Shown: piece by piece, positions 32,196-43,100 of the stretch
Layout of the letters: every line of letters begins with the position of its first letter
How positions within the stretch are numbered: position 1 is the stretch's first letter
Assembly: GCF_002865645.1 (NCBI RefSeq)
Contig: NW_020194667.1
Span: 806,001-870,000 of the forward strand
DNA length: 64,000 bases
DNA from: Hyaloscypha bicolor E
Taxonomy: Eukaryota; Ascomycota; Leotiomycetes; Helotiales; Hyaloscyphaceae
Direction: 5' to 3'
Position numbers and translations under genes: made by a program
Notes under the pieces: model-generated
Seen by the model: only the letters and a program-made list of their open reading frames with translations
Told to the model about the DNA's origin: nothing
The model's database searches: none

Positions 32196-33376
32196 TCAAG
32201 GGAGAACTATATACTTCTCTAGATGCTTCGGTATCGCACCAAGGAGCTTTTTCTCCGTAAGCCACTTCTTCGAGAACAACCTGTCAGCGTATCTGTATGC
32301 TCCATCACACAGAACCGTGACCACCGTGTGTCCCTTTCCAAGTTTCTCAGCAACCTCCTTAGCAGCCGCAACATTCAAACACGAACTTGCTCCAAGGTAC
32401 AGCCCCTCCTCATCCAAGCACCTATACACCATCTCAATACTCTTCTCGTCACTAATATGCAACGACCCATCTAACAAATCAATATCCGGCTTCAAATTAT
32501 CCGTAACCCTTCCCTGCCCAATTCCCTCCGTAATACTCGATCCACTCCTCTCAATCAAATTCCCTCCAGACTGAATATAAGAATGGAGCACACTCCCCGG
32601 CGGGTCCGCCAAGAAACACTTAACTCGCCCGTCTGAAACAGTTTTCAAATACCTCGTCACACCAGCCAGCGTGCCCGCCGTCCCAGTAGCACACGTAAAC
32701 GCATCCACCTTCCCTTTCGTCTGGTACCAGATCTCCGGGCCCGTGGTCTCAATATGCGCTTTCCGATTCGCAACATTATCAAACTGGTTCGTCCAGACTG
32801 CATTCTCTAGTCTATCTGCATGTCTCTTTGCCTGATGATTATAGTTCTCCGGATTGTCGAACGCGACTGCTGGGACGGGGTATACTTCTGCTCCGAGGAG
32901 TCGGAGGAGGTCGATTTTGCCTTGCGATTGTGTGTTCGGCATGTAGATGACCAATTTATATCCTTTTGATCTACAGACGTGCGCGAGTCCTATCCCGGTA
33001 TTGCCTGCTGTTCCTTCAACCACTGTCCCGCCTGGTTTTAGGAGGCCTTTTTCTTCGGCATCTTTCACGACGTAGAGGGCTGCTCGGTCCTTGATTGAGC
33101 CTCCGGGGTTCATGAACTCTGCTTTTCCTAACACTTCGCAGCCTGTTGCGTCGGAGATATGGTTTAGTCGGATTACTGGGGTGTTGCCAATTGCTCGAGG
33201 TTGTTAGATATCAGCTTGAGGGGAAGGAGGGGTCAAGTACCTCCAGTCATACCCTTGACAATTCCTTGCGCTTTGGAGACGCCGATCCCGTACTGATTGA
33301 GAGCTTCCATTTGCACAGCCGTTTCTGCAGCTCTGCGAGCTGTTGTCGCGAACGTTCGCACTCCAAGTCTGAACAT
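32196..33376 (-). CDS. Cysteine synthase, mitochondrial-type (PLP-dependent O-acetylserine sulfhydrylase family)
   Basis: PLP enzyme of the cysteine synthase/CBS family, 377 aa, making cysteine from O-acetylserine and sulfide in the family's best-known reaction. Two exons, 33376-33241 and 33193-32196, with a 47-nt intron. Splicing gives [19 protein letters not shown]. The PLP lysine lies in [17 protein letters not shown], and the PLP-phosphate and substrate loops are [14 protein letters not shown] and [12 protein letters not shown]. The N terminus [20 protein letters not shown] is a plausible mitochondrial presequence. The [10 protein letters not shown] variant (rather than TSGNTG) is characteristic of the fungal 'cysteine synthase 2' subgroup, whose physiological substrate is less certain. 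A TIR-bounded remnant lies about 200 bp upstream of its start. Confidence 0.92.
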
Positions 33377-33584
33377 TGTGGTTGTTGGAGAGGGTTTCAG
33401 AGCTGGGTGGCTTTTTTCGTGATGCCGCCATATCTTTATCGCCGATTCGGCAATGTGTTGCTGTGCCAACGCTTTGGAATCCGCTTTCCTGAAACAAAAT
33501 TTAAAATTTATCTAGAAAGTGCAGTCATTCTACCCGTCGGCAATTCCTCGCTTTGCTGGGGCCGACTTGCACTAGCAAGTCGGA

Positions 33585-34395
33585 CCCAGCAACTCCGACA
33601 TACCACCAACTCCGACATTTGCAATAAAATATTAATTATTAAATCAACTACATAAAAGATCGAAATAATAAAATTAGATTATTATAGCCCTCAATCAAGT
33701 CTATATTCGCCTAATAGAACTTTTTGCGATATAAGAAGGTTTTGGTATAAATTATTAATAATTCACTTTAAAATCATAATATTATCCATACTTCCTATAG
33801 AAATCAGTTTGCAGCATATTAACTAATTGCCATATTTATTAATATTAAATCATATATTACTATTAGAATTAGAAGTCTATATATCTCCCTGTATTATATG
33901 AGTATTAATAGCTTTAATCTTACGCTTCCTGCCCCGTGGCTTCTTTCCTTGTGGCAAAGCTTCCTGTCTTCTAGCCTCCTTCTCCAAATATAGCTTCGTC
34001 TTATACTTTGGTATCTTCCGGAGCCTCCTAGCAAGCTCTTTAACCTGTCTTCTCGATGTTCGACGCGTGGCTTTTGGCATAGTAGTTGATTTGGTGGTTG
34101 AATTAGTGGTTGATATAATTAATTAATGCCCCGCGATTTTTGGTATTTTTTGGCTTTGGCGTTAAGCGAGTTCCCTCCGAAAAGAATTCTAAAAATCACG
34201 TTTTAATTTATAGCATAATACCACGTAATTATATGAAAAAATGTTCTATTGCGCGATTATAGAGTCTAGTATAGCCTATAATTATATAAAAAAATTATCT
34301 TTATTGGATGTGTGGTTGTTTTTTAATCTAATATATAGACTAAAAAATCGATGTCGGAGTTGCTGGGATGTCGGAATTGGTGTCACCAGCGAGCA
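33585..34395. mobile_element. TIR-bounded DNA-transposon remnant
   Basis: An AT-rich stretch of about 800 bp is framed by inverted copies of a repeated motif. The left end reads CAGCAACTCCGACATACC then CACCAACTCCGACAT; the right end (reverse strand) reads CACCAATTCCGACAT then CAGCAACTCCGACAT. Inside lies a 67-aa minus-strand frame (33877-34080, ATG present) that is very basic: KELARRLRKIPKYK and EARRQEALPQGKKPRGRKRK, resembling the Lys/Arg tails of pogo/Fot1-type transposases. The rest of the transposase is absent. A perfect 9-bp hairpin (CCGACTTGC-acta-GCAAGTCGG) touches the left end. Superfamily and exact ends are uncertain. Confidence 0.5.
33877..34080 (-). pseudogene. Basic transposase-tail fragment
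   Basis: 67-aa frame, MPKATRRTSRRQVKELARR at the start and a Lys/Arg-rich end. It lies inside the TIR-bounded remnant. The composition matches C-terminal or linker segments of Tc1/mariner-pogo-type transposases. No catalytic DDE region is present, so it is a fragment at most. Confidence 0.35.
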
Positions 34396-34967
34396 TAGCG
34401 AGCTGGCCCGAACCGGGTGCGGAAATGCCTGCGAGTATCGTCAACTCGATGTGCTGCATCCTGAAGGATGGCTTTATTTTAATGATCCGCGGAATCAATT
34501 CGCGATGTTCGGTGAGGATATTCTGAAGCCGTGGAACCTCAACGCTGAGGCGAAATCCCGCCTCTCTGAATGCACCTACCCCCGTCAAAGTTGCCGTGGC
34601 AGCCAGGCAGCCTAGCATTTCTCTTTCAAAGAAAGGGTTTATATTTACATCCCAATTCAACTCTGAACACTCACGTGGTGTGAGGGCTGTCTAGGCTCGA
34701 GTGGATCTCTTTCCTTTTATATTTTTTGAATGGTGGTTCGCTTGGGATACGGAAGTGAAGTCTCACAGTCCAAACAGAAATTGGGCAACAATGCCCTTTT
34801 TACAGTTAGTAGCTTGATCAGAATCCCCCCTCATAAATAATACCCCCACGATAAACATGCGTTTCTGACTTTCTGCTCCTCAAATTGCCATTGGTGCCCA
34901 GGAGCACCCTGTTTATCTGCACATGTATTTTGATGCATCTGTAGGACAGGCATACCATTGGTCATTG
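34396..34967. other. 3' flank of the kinase gene, nothing recognised
   Basis: About 570 bases between the TIR-bounded remnant and the last exon of the kinase gene. A 106-aa minus-strand frame overlapping it (34340-34660) has no recognisable homology. Confidence 0.3.
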
Positions 34968-36026
34968 CTATCCCTCGTACCCCTTTGGATACTTATCAAC
35001 CAGTCTTTTCATTTCATCCACAGCTCTAGAGACGCCAAGTTAATACAAAATGTAGGCCCACAAGTTTTGATTTCGAGAACTTACAGCTTCCTCAGTGCCT
35101 TGTTCGATGGCCACAGACCGGAGGTCTGCAGATCATTGCGCCTTCAAACCGGTCAAAACAAAATGCACTTGGAATAACGATAAGGATGACTTACAGAACA
35201 TACATCCGAATACGATCTTCAAACTCCTCATTCAGATACTCATCCGTTTTCTTATCGTGGCCAGAGGCTTTGCTCTCTTCGTCCACGAGAGACCGATTTA
35301 TTTCAAGCTCATCTTCTGGGTCATCATTCTTTATGGCGAACTCCTCCACCGAATCGCTTGCATCTGCCATCTCTATCTCCGCTGGTGCAGAGGAGCCAAA
35401 TCCTCGCAAATGCTCGTGGTAGCTATCCAGATGGCGCTGATTGAGCAGATATCCGGTGCGAAACCCCCAGCATTGAAATTCAACTTGCTTCTCGTTAGTG
35501 AAGGGACTCGCGAAAGAGAAATACACCGAACTAACATTCGTAATGAGCATAAACGCAACATGGATCGAAAATGATAGGTTCGTTCGTATTCCGGTCGACG
35601 CCTACATTCCCATGCCAAAGATCCCCATGACACAGACACGGTTTGATAGATTTGCCTCCGGTCTCAAGGGGTCGAATCAGCCGAGGAATGACTTTGGTAA
35701 TCATCTTCTCTGCCAGGTCATCTATTTCAGCCGTTTGACCATGAACAGAAGATTCAAAGTTGATGCTGCTGCGGAACGTTCTTGTGAAGAACTCTTCCCA
35801 GGTGTCACACCAGCTTGTATCCAGACAACTGGTCCCCTGCCAAGAGCTTGTAGGGAATCCAAACTTCCCCGTGGGAGATACGGAGCTTTGATGGAGGTGG
35901 ACAAGTCTGGATGTGAACTTGTCACCTGGTGGCATTTCGTCTTTGATGTCCCGAAAGATTGCAAGAAAGAAATGCTTGGTCGGATCCTTGACATACGTTC
36001 CCCATGCCACAGGCTCTGAAGTGTTC

Positions 36027-36034
36027 TCTGGAAT
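36027..36034. repeat. Left target-site duplication of the hAT element
   Basis: TCTGGAAT lies directly before the left terminal inverted repeat and is repeated exactly after the right one. Eight bases is the standard hAT duplication length. Confidence 0.9.
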
Positions 36035-39000
36035 CAGGGTGGGTAATAAGCCAGTCAGTCAGTCATCAGCTAAGGTATTTTGCTAGCTGATTGGCTTATA
36101 TAATGGGGGTCAGCTGATTGGCTTAGCTGATTTAGCTAATCAGCAGCTGATCAGTTGAAGATATATTTTTATAAAATTTATATTACTTCAGGTTTAGAGT
36201 AATAGCATCCCCAAACGTTTCCATCTGAATTGCCCCTCTCCTCTGCCAGTTCTTTAAGCATTCGTGATGCCATAAGCTCTTACCTGATAGTCTAGAACTC
36301 TCAGGAGAAGTTATCTTTGTACAGGAGGAAAATACCCGCTCGCACTCAGAGCTCATAGCGGGAATACTAAGAAAATCATATGCCATTCTAGCAAGATGAG
36401 GCCATTCAGACTCTCGTGCTTTCCAATACTCCGCAATACCCAAAAGATCAGTTGGAGGTTCAGCTAAATATAAGGAAAGCTCATCTCTTGAGCGTATAGG
36501 CCTTTCAGGACGTAATAAATTTGAAGGCGCCATCTGATTTAGTATATCCTCTAGATAAGACACTTGTCTTTCAGGCTCCGGGGAATAATTAGTACGACCT
36601 ATTCCGTTATCCTCCCTATACTCTTTCTCCCAAAGCTTACGTATCTTCGTCTTCATTAAACTAAGAGTACGTGCTTCCCCAGGTAACGTCCAGTGTTGCT
36701 CAAACCAAGTAAACTTGAATCGAGGGTGTAGGACCATTGAAGCTGTCCATGCAAGAGAGTTATCGGTCTTCTTATACCAAGACGTTGTAGTGTTCCAAGC
36801 TAAAGTAATTGAGCTTTGAATACCAGGATGTTTATCAAAATCTCCAGCTTTTGCCTTCTTTTCAAGCTTCTCAAAATAACTAAGAAGGAACTCAAAGACA
36901 GGGAGCACTTCCCATAAAGTACCATGTGATGCCTTTCGTACTCCGTCTTTTAAATCGTGGTTGCCTTCAAGGTCCTTAGTTAATCGGAAAAGCGGTTCAA
37001 GCTGGTTTTTGATAATCTCCAGGGCTCTCCATTTAGCGGCAGTAATATAGTCCTCTTAAAAGATCTCTTGATCGTCAAAATCGTCGGAATCTCTCAAATC
37101 GTTGGTATAGATATTTAGGGCCTCTTTCAGTTCAAGGGCTCGCCTAATCATCAAGTATATCGAATTCCAACGTATCCCCCCATCCAGAACAAGCTTCCAT
37201 TGCTTGCCTGAAGCAATACCAATATTGGAATCGATTTGCAACTTGGTAAAGACGTCTGATCGCTTCCCTGATCCCATAACGTATGCAACCAAGTTATGTA
37301 GCTTCCCTAGCTCTCCTTGCTGTCTCCAAAGCTCTCGATGCTCTTTTGCTCCTGCTTTAGTAAAATTCTCTTTCCAACTTGACTCGTCTTGCCCAAATAA
37401 ATAAGCCTCTGTAATAAGGTTAAGGATATGTCCCATGTAGTATAGTCTTTTCTGAATTGGATCAAATTCCATTTGTTTGCCGAGCTCTTGCAGTATCGTA
37501 TTATTATTAGAGGTATTATCAAGTACAAAATAGCCCAAATTATCTTTGTTAATACCAAAACATTAAAGTAATGGTAGGATTACTGCAGCTTGATCTAACA
37601 GAGGGGGTTAGTCATGTGATCTCGGAAGTAAATTAAGGTCCGGCCAAAGCACTCCTATTGGCTAGAATCGCTCGGGAACGCCCGAATAGTGCTATACCGC
37701 TTTCGTAAATTATTAATACCACCATACAAAATTCTATTTGCAGCGGCATAAATACAGCAAAAAAAAATTAAACTTACCAATACCACGTTTCCTATAATTA
37801 GGGAGCTCTGGTAGCCCAATTAGGCGTATTACATTCTCTCCTTTGCAGTTAACCATGTGTATAATAACGCTAATAACACTAATTTTCTCATACTTTAATC
37901 CCCAACCGTCAAAAGTATAGTATATTCGTGATTTTGCTATCCGAATCTCTTCTTTGATTTCTGGTTCAAAATGATAAAACATCTCGTTAATCCAGGACTC
38001 CACCGTATTATGGGTAACCGGTAAAGCATTTGCAGCTTGCATATTGGCAATTTTGAAGGTATGCTTGAGTCGGGAAGAGGCTGCTTTGCGAGACTTGATA
38101 TTATCCATTACAACCCATTTAACGAACGCATTTATAAATTCCTGTTAACGGAACGGTATCGCACGCTCATAGCCTCCATTAACCGGGCCTGAAGCTTGTA
38201 TACTGTCACTTCCATACTGTGCTCTCCATATATCTCCCTGGTAATCGAGAAAGTGTTAGGTAAGGAGGTGATTTTCGGCATTTTTGAGAGAGTTGCTATT
38301 ATAGTACCATTCCCGGCCTTTGGAAAATTCAGCGTCATGGTGGCCTGGAAAATTAATAAGCATATATCCATAATATAATAATAAAAAGGGCATACAAAGC
38401 TTGCATGCCCATATAGTAGGCTCATCTTTTTTACTTGTATCTGTGAGAGCGTATCCAAGCTGCCAGACCCAAGCAGTCCTCTTCCTCTTGCTAGCACCTG
38501 CAATGACGTGTTTTCTTGGAAGCCGTATAATTATAATCGGGCGATCGTCGTATAAAGGCTCTCCTGAAGTATATGGAGAGTAATCAGGGCGTCTATCTTC
38601 GGGAGGGGGCTCATAAGGGTTGTAGTTTCGATTGTAAGTTGGCACTAGTCGATTGCACCGATCTCGTACGCCCTTCCGTTGCTCCGTAGGCGTACCGTAT
38701 ATCATTTGGGCGAAGGCATTCGGAATATTTGATGACGATTCAGAAGGACCAATTGATGGATCACGAGAAGCTTAACTAATGGGGGCGGGTGCGGAGTCCA
38801 TTTTGACGATAATTAAGGAATCAAGTGCGAGGCATACAAAATAATGAAGAGATTTTCAGTCCATCGCGCCTAATTATTAAGGCGATTATTACATAATTAA
38901 CCCGCTACACCCCCCCAAAAATACCCATTTTGGCATTTTTAAGGGGACCCAAAAATCGCGATATTAGTAAGCCTCAGCTGATCAGCCGCTTATAAGCTAG

Positions 39001-39107
39001 TATATTTTCAGCTGACTGACTGATATAATAAAAATGGTCCGGCTGAATGGCTTAATAAGCTAGCTGATAAGCTAGCTGATAAGCCGGCTGGCTTATTACC
39101 CACCCTG
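36035..39107 (-). mobile_element. hAT-superfamily DNA transposon, 3073 bp, RIP-damaged
   Basis: The termini are inverted repeats: CAGGGTGGGTAATAAGCC at 36035 and its complement ending at 39107, flanked by the 8-bp duplication TCTGGAAT. Both subterminal zones are packed with AGCTGAT/AGCTGACTG words, likely transposase-binding sites. The minus-strand interior encodes a degenerate hAT transposase (next entry). The insertion is in exon 3 of the kinase gene. Perfect duplications imply a fairly recent insertion, whereas the inactivated transposase implies it was either mobilised in trans or mutated after landing. Confidence 0.92.
36183..38801 (-). pseudogene. hAT transposase, inactivated
   Basis: Transposase read on the minus strand from an ATG at 38801. 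It has a BED-like N-terminal region (TIWACKLC, joined over a likely 49-nt intron), then EFINAFVKWVVMDN, IYYTFDGWGLKYEKISVISV, LGYFVLDNTSNNNTIL, and GHILNLITEAYLFG. The C-terminal hAT dimerisation region is WPHLARMAYDFLSIPAMSSE with CERVFSSC. Four in-frame stops interrupt it at 38772-38774, 38256-38258, 38145-38147 and 37056-37058; each is TAA where context suggests Gln (CAA). About 200 bp near 37560-37790 do not align with the expected hAT sequence between the two halves of the catalytic region. The element cannot make active transposase as sequenced. Confidence 0.85.
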
Positions 39108-39115
39108 TCTGGAAT
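39108..39115. repeat. Right target-site duplication of the hAT element
   Basis: Exact second copy of TCTGGAAT, immediately after the right terminal inverted repeat. Confidence 0.9.
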
Positions 39116-39518
39116 GATGCGATGCAATGCCGAGGCGCCATTATATTCGCCCATCACCATCCCAAGGCCGATGTCACACTCGGAGACCTGATGAGACATG
39201 TCGTCTTAGCAAATGGCCCAACCGAGTTTCTTGTGATCTATGGCCGATCAAGGATGGATACCTTCATGAAATACGAACAAGGCTTTTTATTATCCACAAA
39301 AACAACATCAAGCTTATAGATTTTGGCCCAAAAGCTTGCTCCGTGAGCACTAACACTAGTGACTCGACTTCCCGGCGGCAGCACTTGATCAGTCAGTCCC
39401 ATTAACCAACTCATTCAAAACAGGGCTTACCCGCTATGACAGCTAGGTCGACTTCACTTGGCGTGATGTCCACCTGTGGAATCTCGGGGGCGATGAATTC
39501 TTTGGGAAGTTGGACCAT

Positions 39519-40171
39519 TTTCAACGTTACTACAGCCTCCCGAAAGTCAACCGTTGCTGGGAGTAGAGTAGAGTAAGTAATTGAATTATTAAGATGAAGC
39601 GTGGGGAGAATTTGAGGAGTATCTCTTTAGCAGGTTCCCACGGTTACAAAGTTGGGGGCGAGGCTGTTAGGCCGCGCCCAAGAAACGGTAGGCTCGTGTC
39701 CCTTGGAGCCTGTCTTGTGCGACCCCAGAATTCGGTCACACCGCCCTACTTCTTGGGAAATAATTGGATGACAGGGTTTCAAGCTCTGCTTACCTCATGC
39801 TGCCCTATCTAGTTGGGGAACAATTGGACGAGAGTTGGTTTCAGGCTCGGTCTGGGTCACACCTGAAGACGACAGGCATAGAATGGAGCCCAGCAAACGG
39901 CCCCCCCCCCGAAGGCGCTTACACTAATAAAGGATCGGCCTACACGGGATGGGCCCTAGGTATGGGCTTTGCTTTTCTTCCAAGGGAAGTTTAAGCCCTT
40001 GGCCAGCGCATTCGTCCACCTGCATGGGCGCCAGTATGTAAACAAGCTTATTTCCTCTCGCGCCTATTTTGAGGTCAAACGGTGGGCTCTAACCTTGGAC
40101 GCATGCCTCTTGTACTTTCTTGCCCCAACTCCCCAATTCCCCAATGCTCCGGACGAAGATGAAAGGCTAGT
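39519..40171. other. Divergent upstream region of the kinase and NLR genes
   Basis: About 650 bp between the kinase start (minus) and the proposed NLR start (plus); promoters of both should lie here. A near-direct repeat of 'cttgggaaataattggatgac' and 'gttggggaacaattggacgag' type sequence occurs around 39750-39830, and a 10-base C run lies near 39900. A 69-aa frame at 39969-40178 crosses the NLR start and could be an alternative first exon. Confidence 0.4.
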
Positions 40172-43100
40172 ATGGTAAGTGACTTGTTCCTACTGTAGTC
40201 AACCTATGGGGTCACGAACTTTGGTTGACATCCAGTTTGTAGCAATCTCGGCCGCAATCTGACACCACCCGCGCCCTGGATGCGTCTTCCCTCCCGCTAG
40301 AAAAGCGGTTTCGGCCTTCGTGGGTGCGACGACACATTTACGGTACCTCGAGCGACAATAAAGGCCCACTTGGCCTTACACTACTGCACTCTGCGGCGGA
40401 ACCACTGATAGACTTCGTTTTCGTTCACGGACTGGGAGGGGGTTCCATCAGAACATGGCGAAAAGGCGACGATCCAAGACTCTTTTGGCCTCAAGCATGG
40501 CTTCCTCTTGACCACGATTTCCGCAACGTCAACATACACAGCTTTGGTTATAATTCCGATTGGGCAGAGACGAAGGATTCTTTCCTGAATGTGCACGATT
40601 TTGGGAGGTCATTACTTGGAGCTTTGACAACGTCCCCACATTTAAGGAGGAATGGGCCAGTAGGTTTGAGGATGCCCTCGGCCGACCTTTTGACTGACTA
40701 ACTGTACTCCAGACCCCAATCGTTTTGATTGGTCATTCTCTTGGTGGACTTGTTATCAAGCAAACATATATATTAGCCCGTCAAGATAGACCCCTAGCGG
40801 CTTTCGCCGAGCGTATGCGATGTCTCTTCTTCTTGGGCACCCCACATCGAGGCTCAGATTCGGCTCCCTTGCTCAACAATATTCTCAAGACGACTGGCGT
40901 ACTTAGTTCTCGGCAATACATAGATGACCTGATGCGGAACTCACCATCCACACAAGTGATTAACGACACTTTCCGGAAATTCGATGGCGACCTTGATATA
41001 TGGTCTTTCTACGAGACACTGAAGACAGGTCCATTCTTGATTGTGGACAGAGATTCTGCTACTTTGGGTAGGCATGTGAGAACCTCATGGCACGGCTTTC
41101 TAATTCAGAGTAGGAAGTAAGAGGGAGAAGGTAAACAAGCTTGACGCAAACCACCGAAATATTTGCAAATTTGAAGATCCCTCTGATCCAAATTACATCG
41201 TCCTCCGAGACTCCCTAAGTTCTGTGGTTGATGATCTCTTACGAGAAAGTGAGTGCATAACTACCCACACCGGAAGATTTACTGAAGAATGGCAGTAAAA
41301 ATATCTAGGCACGAACAATATCGTACACAAATTAAAACACTGAAGACATTTCTTGGAGTCTCCGACAAACCCGAAGATGACTTCGCTAGACAAGAGGAAG
41401 GGCAGGTGGAAAGGTCTTGTACATGGTTGGAAGAGAGGGAGGAGTTTCAAGAATGGAGAGACGTTGAAGAAGACACCACGAGAAGCGCCGCAGAAAACCT
41501 CACACAGTACTATTGGCTCAGTGCCAACCCGGGGACCGGAAAGTCTGTGCTTGCAGCGCATGCTATCTCTCACCTACGGACCACCTTTGGGCTGGATTGT
41601 TGTTTCTATTTTCTACAATATGGGAACAAAACCAGGCAGACACTCAGCGGCATGCTTCGTTCAATCGCGCTTCAAATGGCCCTTCTGGGATCTGGAGTCC
41701 GGGATACCTTGTTGTCTCTTCAAGAAGACAATATCTGCTTCGACAAAGACGATGAGCGGGCAGTATGGCAAAAATTATTTATCGGTGGGATCTTTCAGAC
41801 AGAACTTTACCGTCCGCAATACTGGGTGATCGACGCACTGGATGAATGTACCAACTACGCCCAACTATTTCCGCTTCTTACAAAAATTGAAAGCTACTTT
41901 CCTCTTAGGGTTTTCTTCACTAGCCGTGTTCATTCAGATATTCAGCATCAATTTTCCCGCCTCGGCCCCAGAGTCATAGAAGCTCATATTTCAGAGAAGA
42001 ATATTCTGTCGGATGTTGAACTCTACTTAAAGAGCCGGATGGATGTACTCCCAGTAGAATCAAAAGCAGAGCGGGAAGAACTTATCGGGGAAATTATGGG
42101 CAAGTCTCAGGGCTGTTTTCTGTGGGTCAAGTTGGTTCTTCAAGAGCTTGGAAATGTCTTCTGCGACAAGAATATCAGATTGGTAATGGATGATATACCG
42201 GGGAAGATGGGGCCGTTCTACGAACGCACGGTAAAGCTAATCAGTCAGAATGTCAATATCCGGGAAAAGGAGCTTACCAAAGCCATCTTGGTCTGGACTG
42301 TCTGCAGTACCCGTCCCCTTCATATCGAAGAATTGCAAGAGGCAATAGAATTGGATATCGGTTCCAAAGTCCGCAACATGAGAAAGTCTATTCAAGACTT
42401 GTGTGGCCAACTTATTTCTGTCGATGGCAACAACACAGTACATACGATTCACCAGACTGCACGGGACTTCCTTCTTAAGGACAAGACCACTGAATTTGCT
42501 ATTGACAGCGCTCTCAGCCACGAGAGACTTGCCACAGCCTGTTTAAAATACCTTTCTTCAAGAGAGATGCGGTGGCCCCGTAATAAGAGACTCCTCACGA
42601 GGGATAGAAAGGTATCGAGATCCTGCTTTGCCGACTATGCGTGTAGGAGTTTCTCAGAGCATGTTTTTGCTGCTAGCTCTGAGGCTGATGACTTGCTGAG
42701 GATGCTTGAAAAATTTCTCGGAACCAATGTTCTGAGCTGGGTCGAGCATGTGGCCTTCACGGGAAGCTTATACTTCATCACTAGGACAGCAAAGAACCTC
42801 AAAGCCTACCTTGACCGACGGGTGAAGTATCGAGCGCCGTTAGGAAGCACCTTCCAAAATGTTTCTGCATGGACTACAGACCTTATTCGACTTGTGGCAA
42901 AATTTGGAGTCGGTCTCGTTGATACTCCAAGTTCTGTATATTTTCTCATACCTCCTCTCTGCCCCATCAATTCCGCTATATATAAAGGGTTCGGCCAGAT
43001 GGCAGATGGCCTAAGCTTTACTGGGACCACCAACGTCGACTGGGAGGACTGCATATCATGCATCGAATACAAGAATGGCCGAGCGATGGACCTGTCATCC

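Larger units (their letters stand above)
34968..39518 (-). pseudogene. Fructosamine/ketosamine-3-kinase family gene split by a hAT transposon
   Basis: Aminoglycoside-phosphotransferase-fold kinase of the fructosamine-3-kinase family, which phosphorylates ketoamine adducts on glycated proteins. Exons on the minus strand: 39518-39431, 39383-39262, 39187-39116 continuing (after the transposon) at 36026-35536, then 35483-35195, 35141-35085 and 35025-34968. The N terminus reads MVQLPKEFIAPEIPQVDI; exon 2 has VSAHGASFWAKIYKLDV and YFMK; exon 3 has MVMGEYNGASALHRIIP, then PVAWGTYVKDPTKHFFLAIF and the catalytic LCHGDLWHGNVGVD with IFDPCCVYAHYE. Without the element and one copy of the 8-bp duplication the exons sum to a whole number of codons (394 aa), so the transposon is the only visible lesion. 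As sequenced, the product would be truncated in the middle of the kinase N-lobe unless the element is spliced or excised. Confidence 0.85.

Noticed and set aside
35095..36019. Plus-strand frames of 159 and 173 aa over the kinase gene
   Set aside because: Antisense of kinase exons that carry HGD and other conserved motifs on the minus strand.
36183..38801. The transposase as a host gene of unknown function
   Set aside because: Terminal inverted repeats, 8-bp target duplication and the hAT dimerisation motif show it is a transposon, and four stops break it.
39969..40178. 69-aa frame as NLR first exon
   Set aside because: It cannot join the next exon in frame using the visible donor at 40175; the ATG at 40172 in another frame can.
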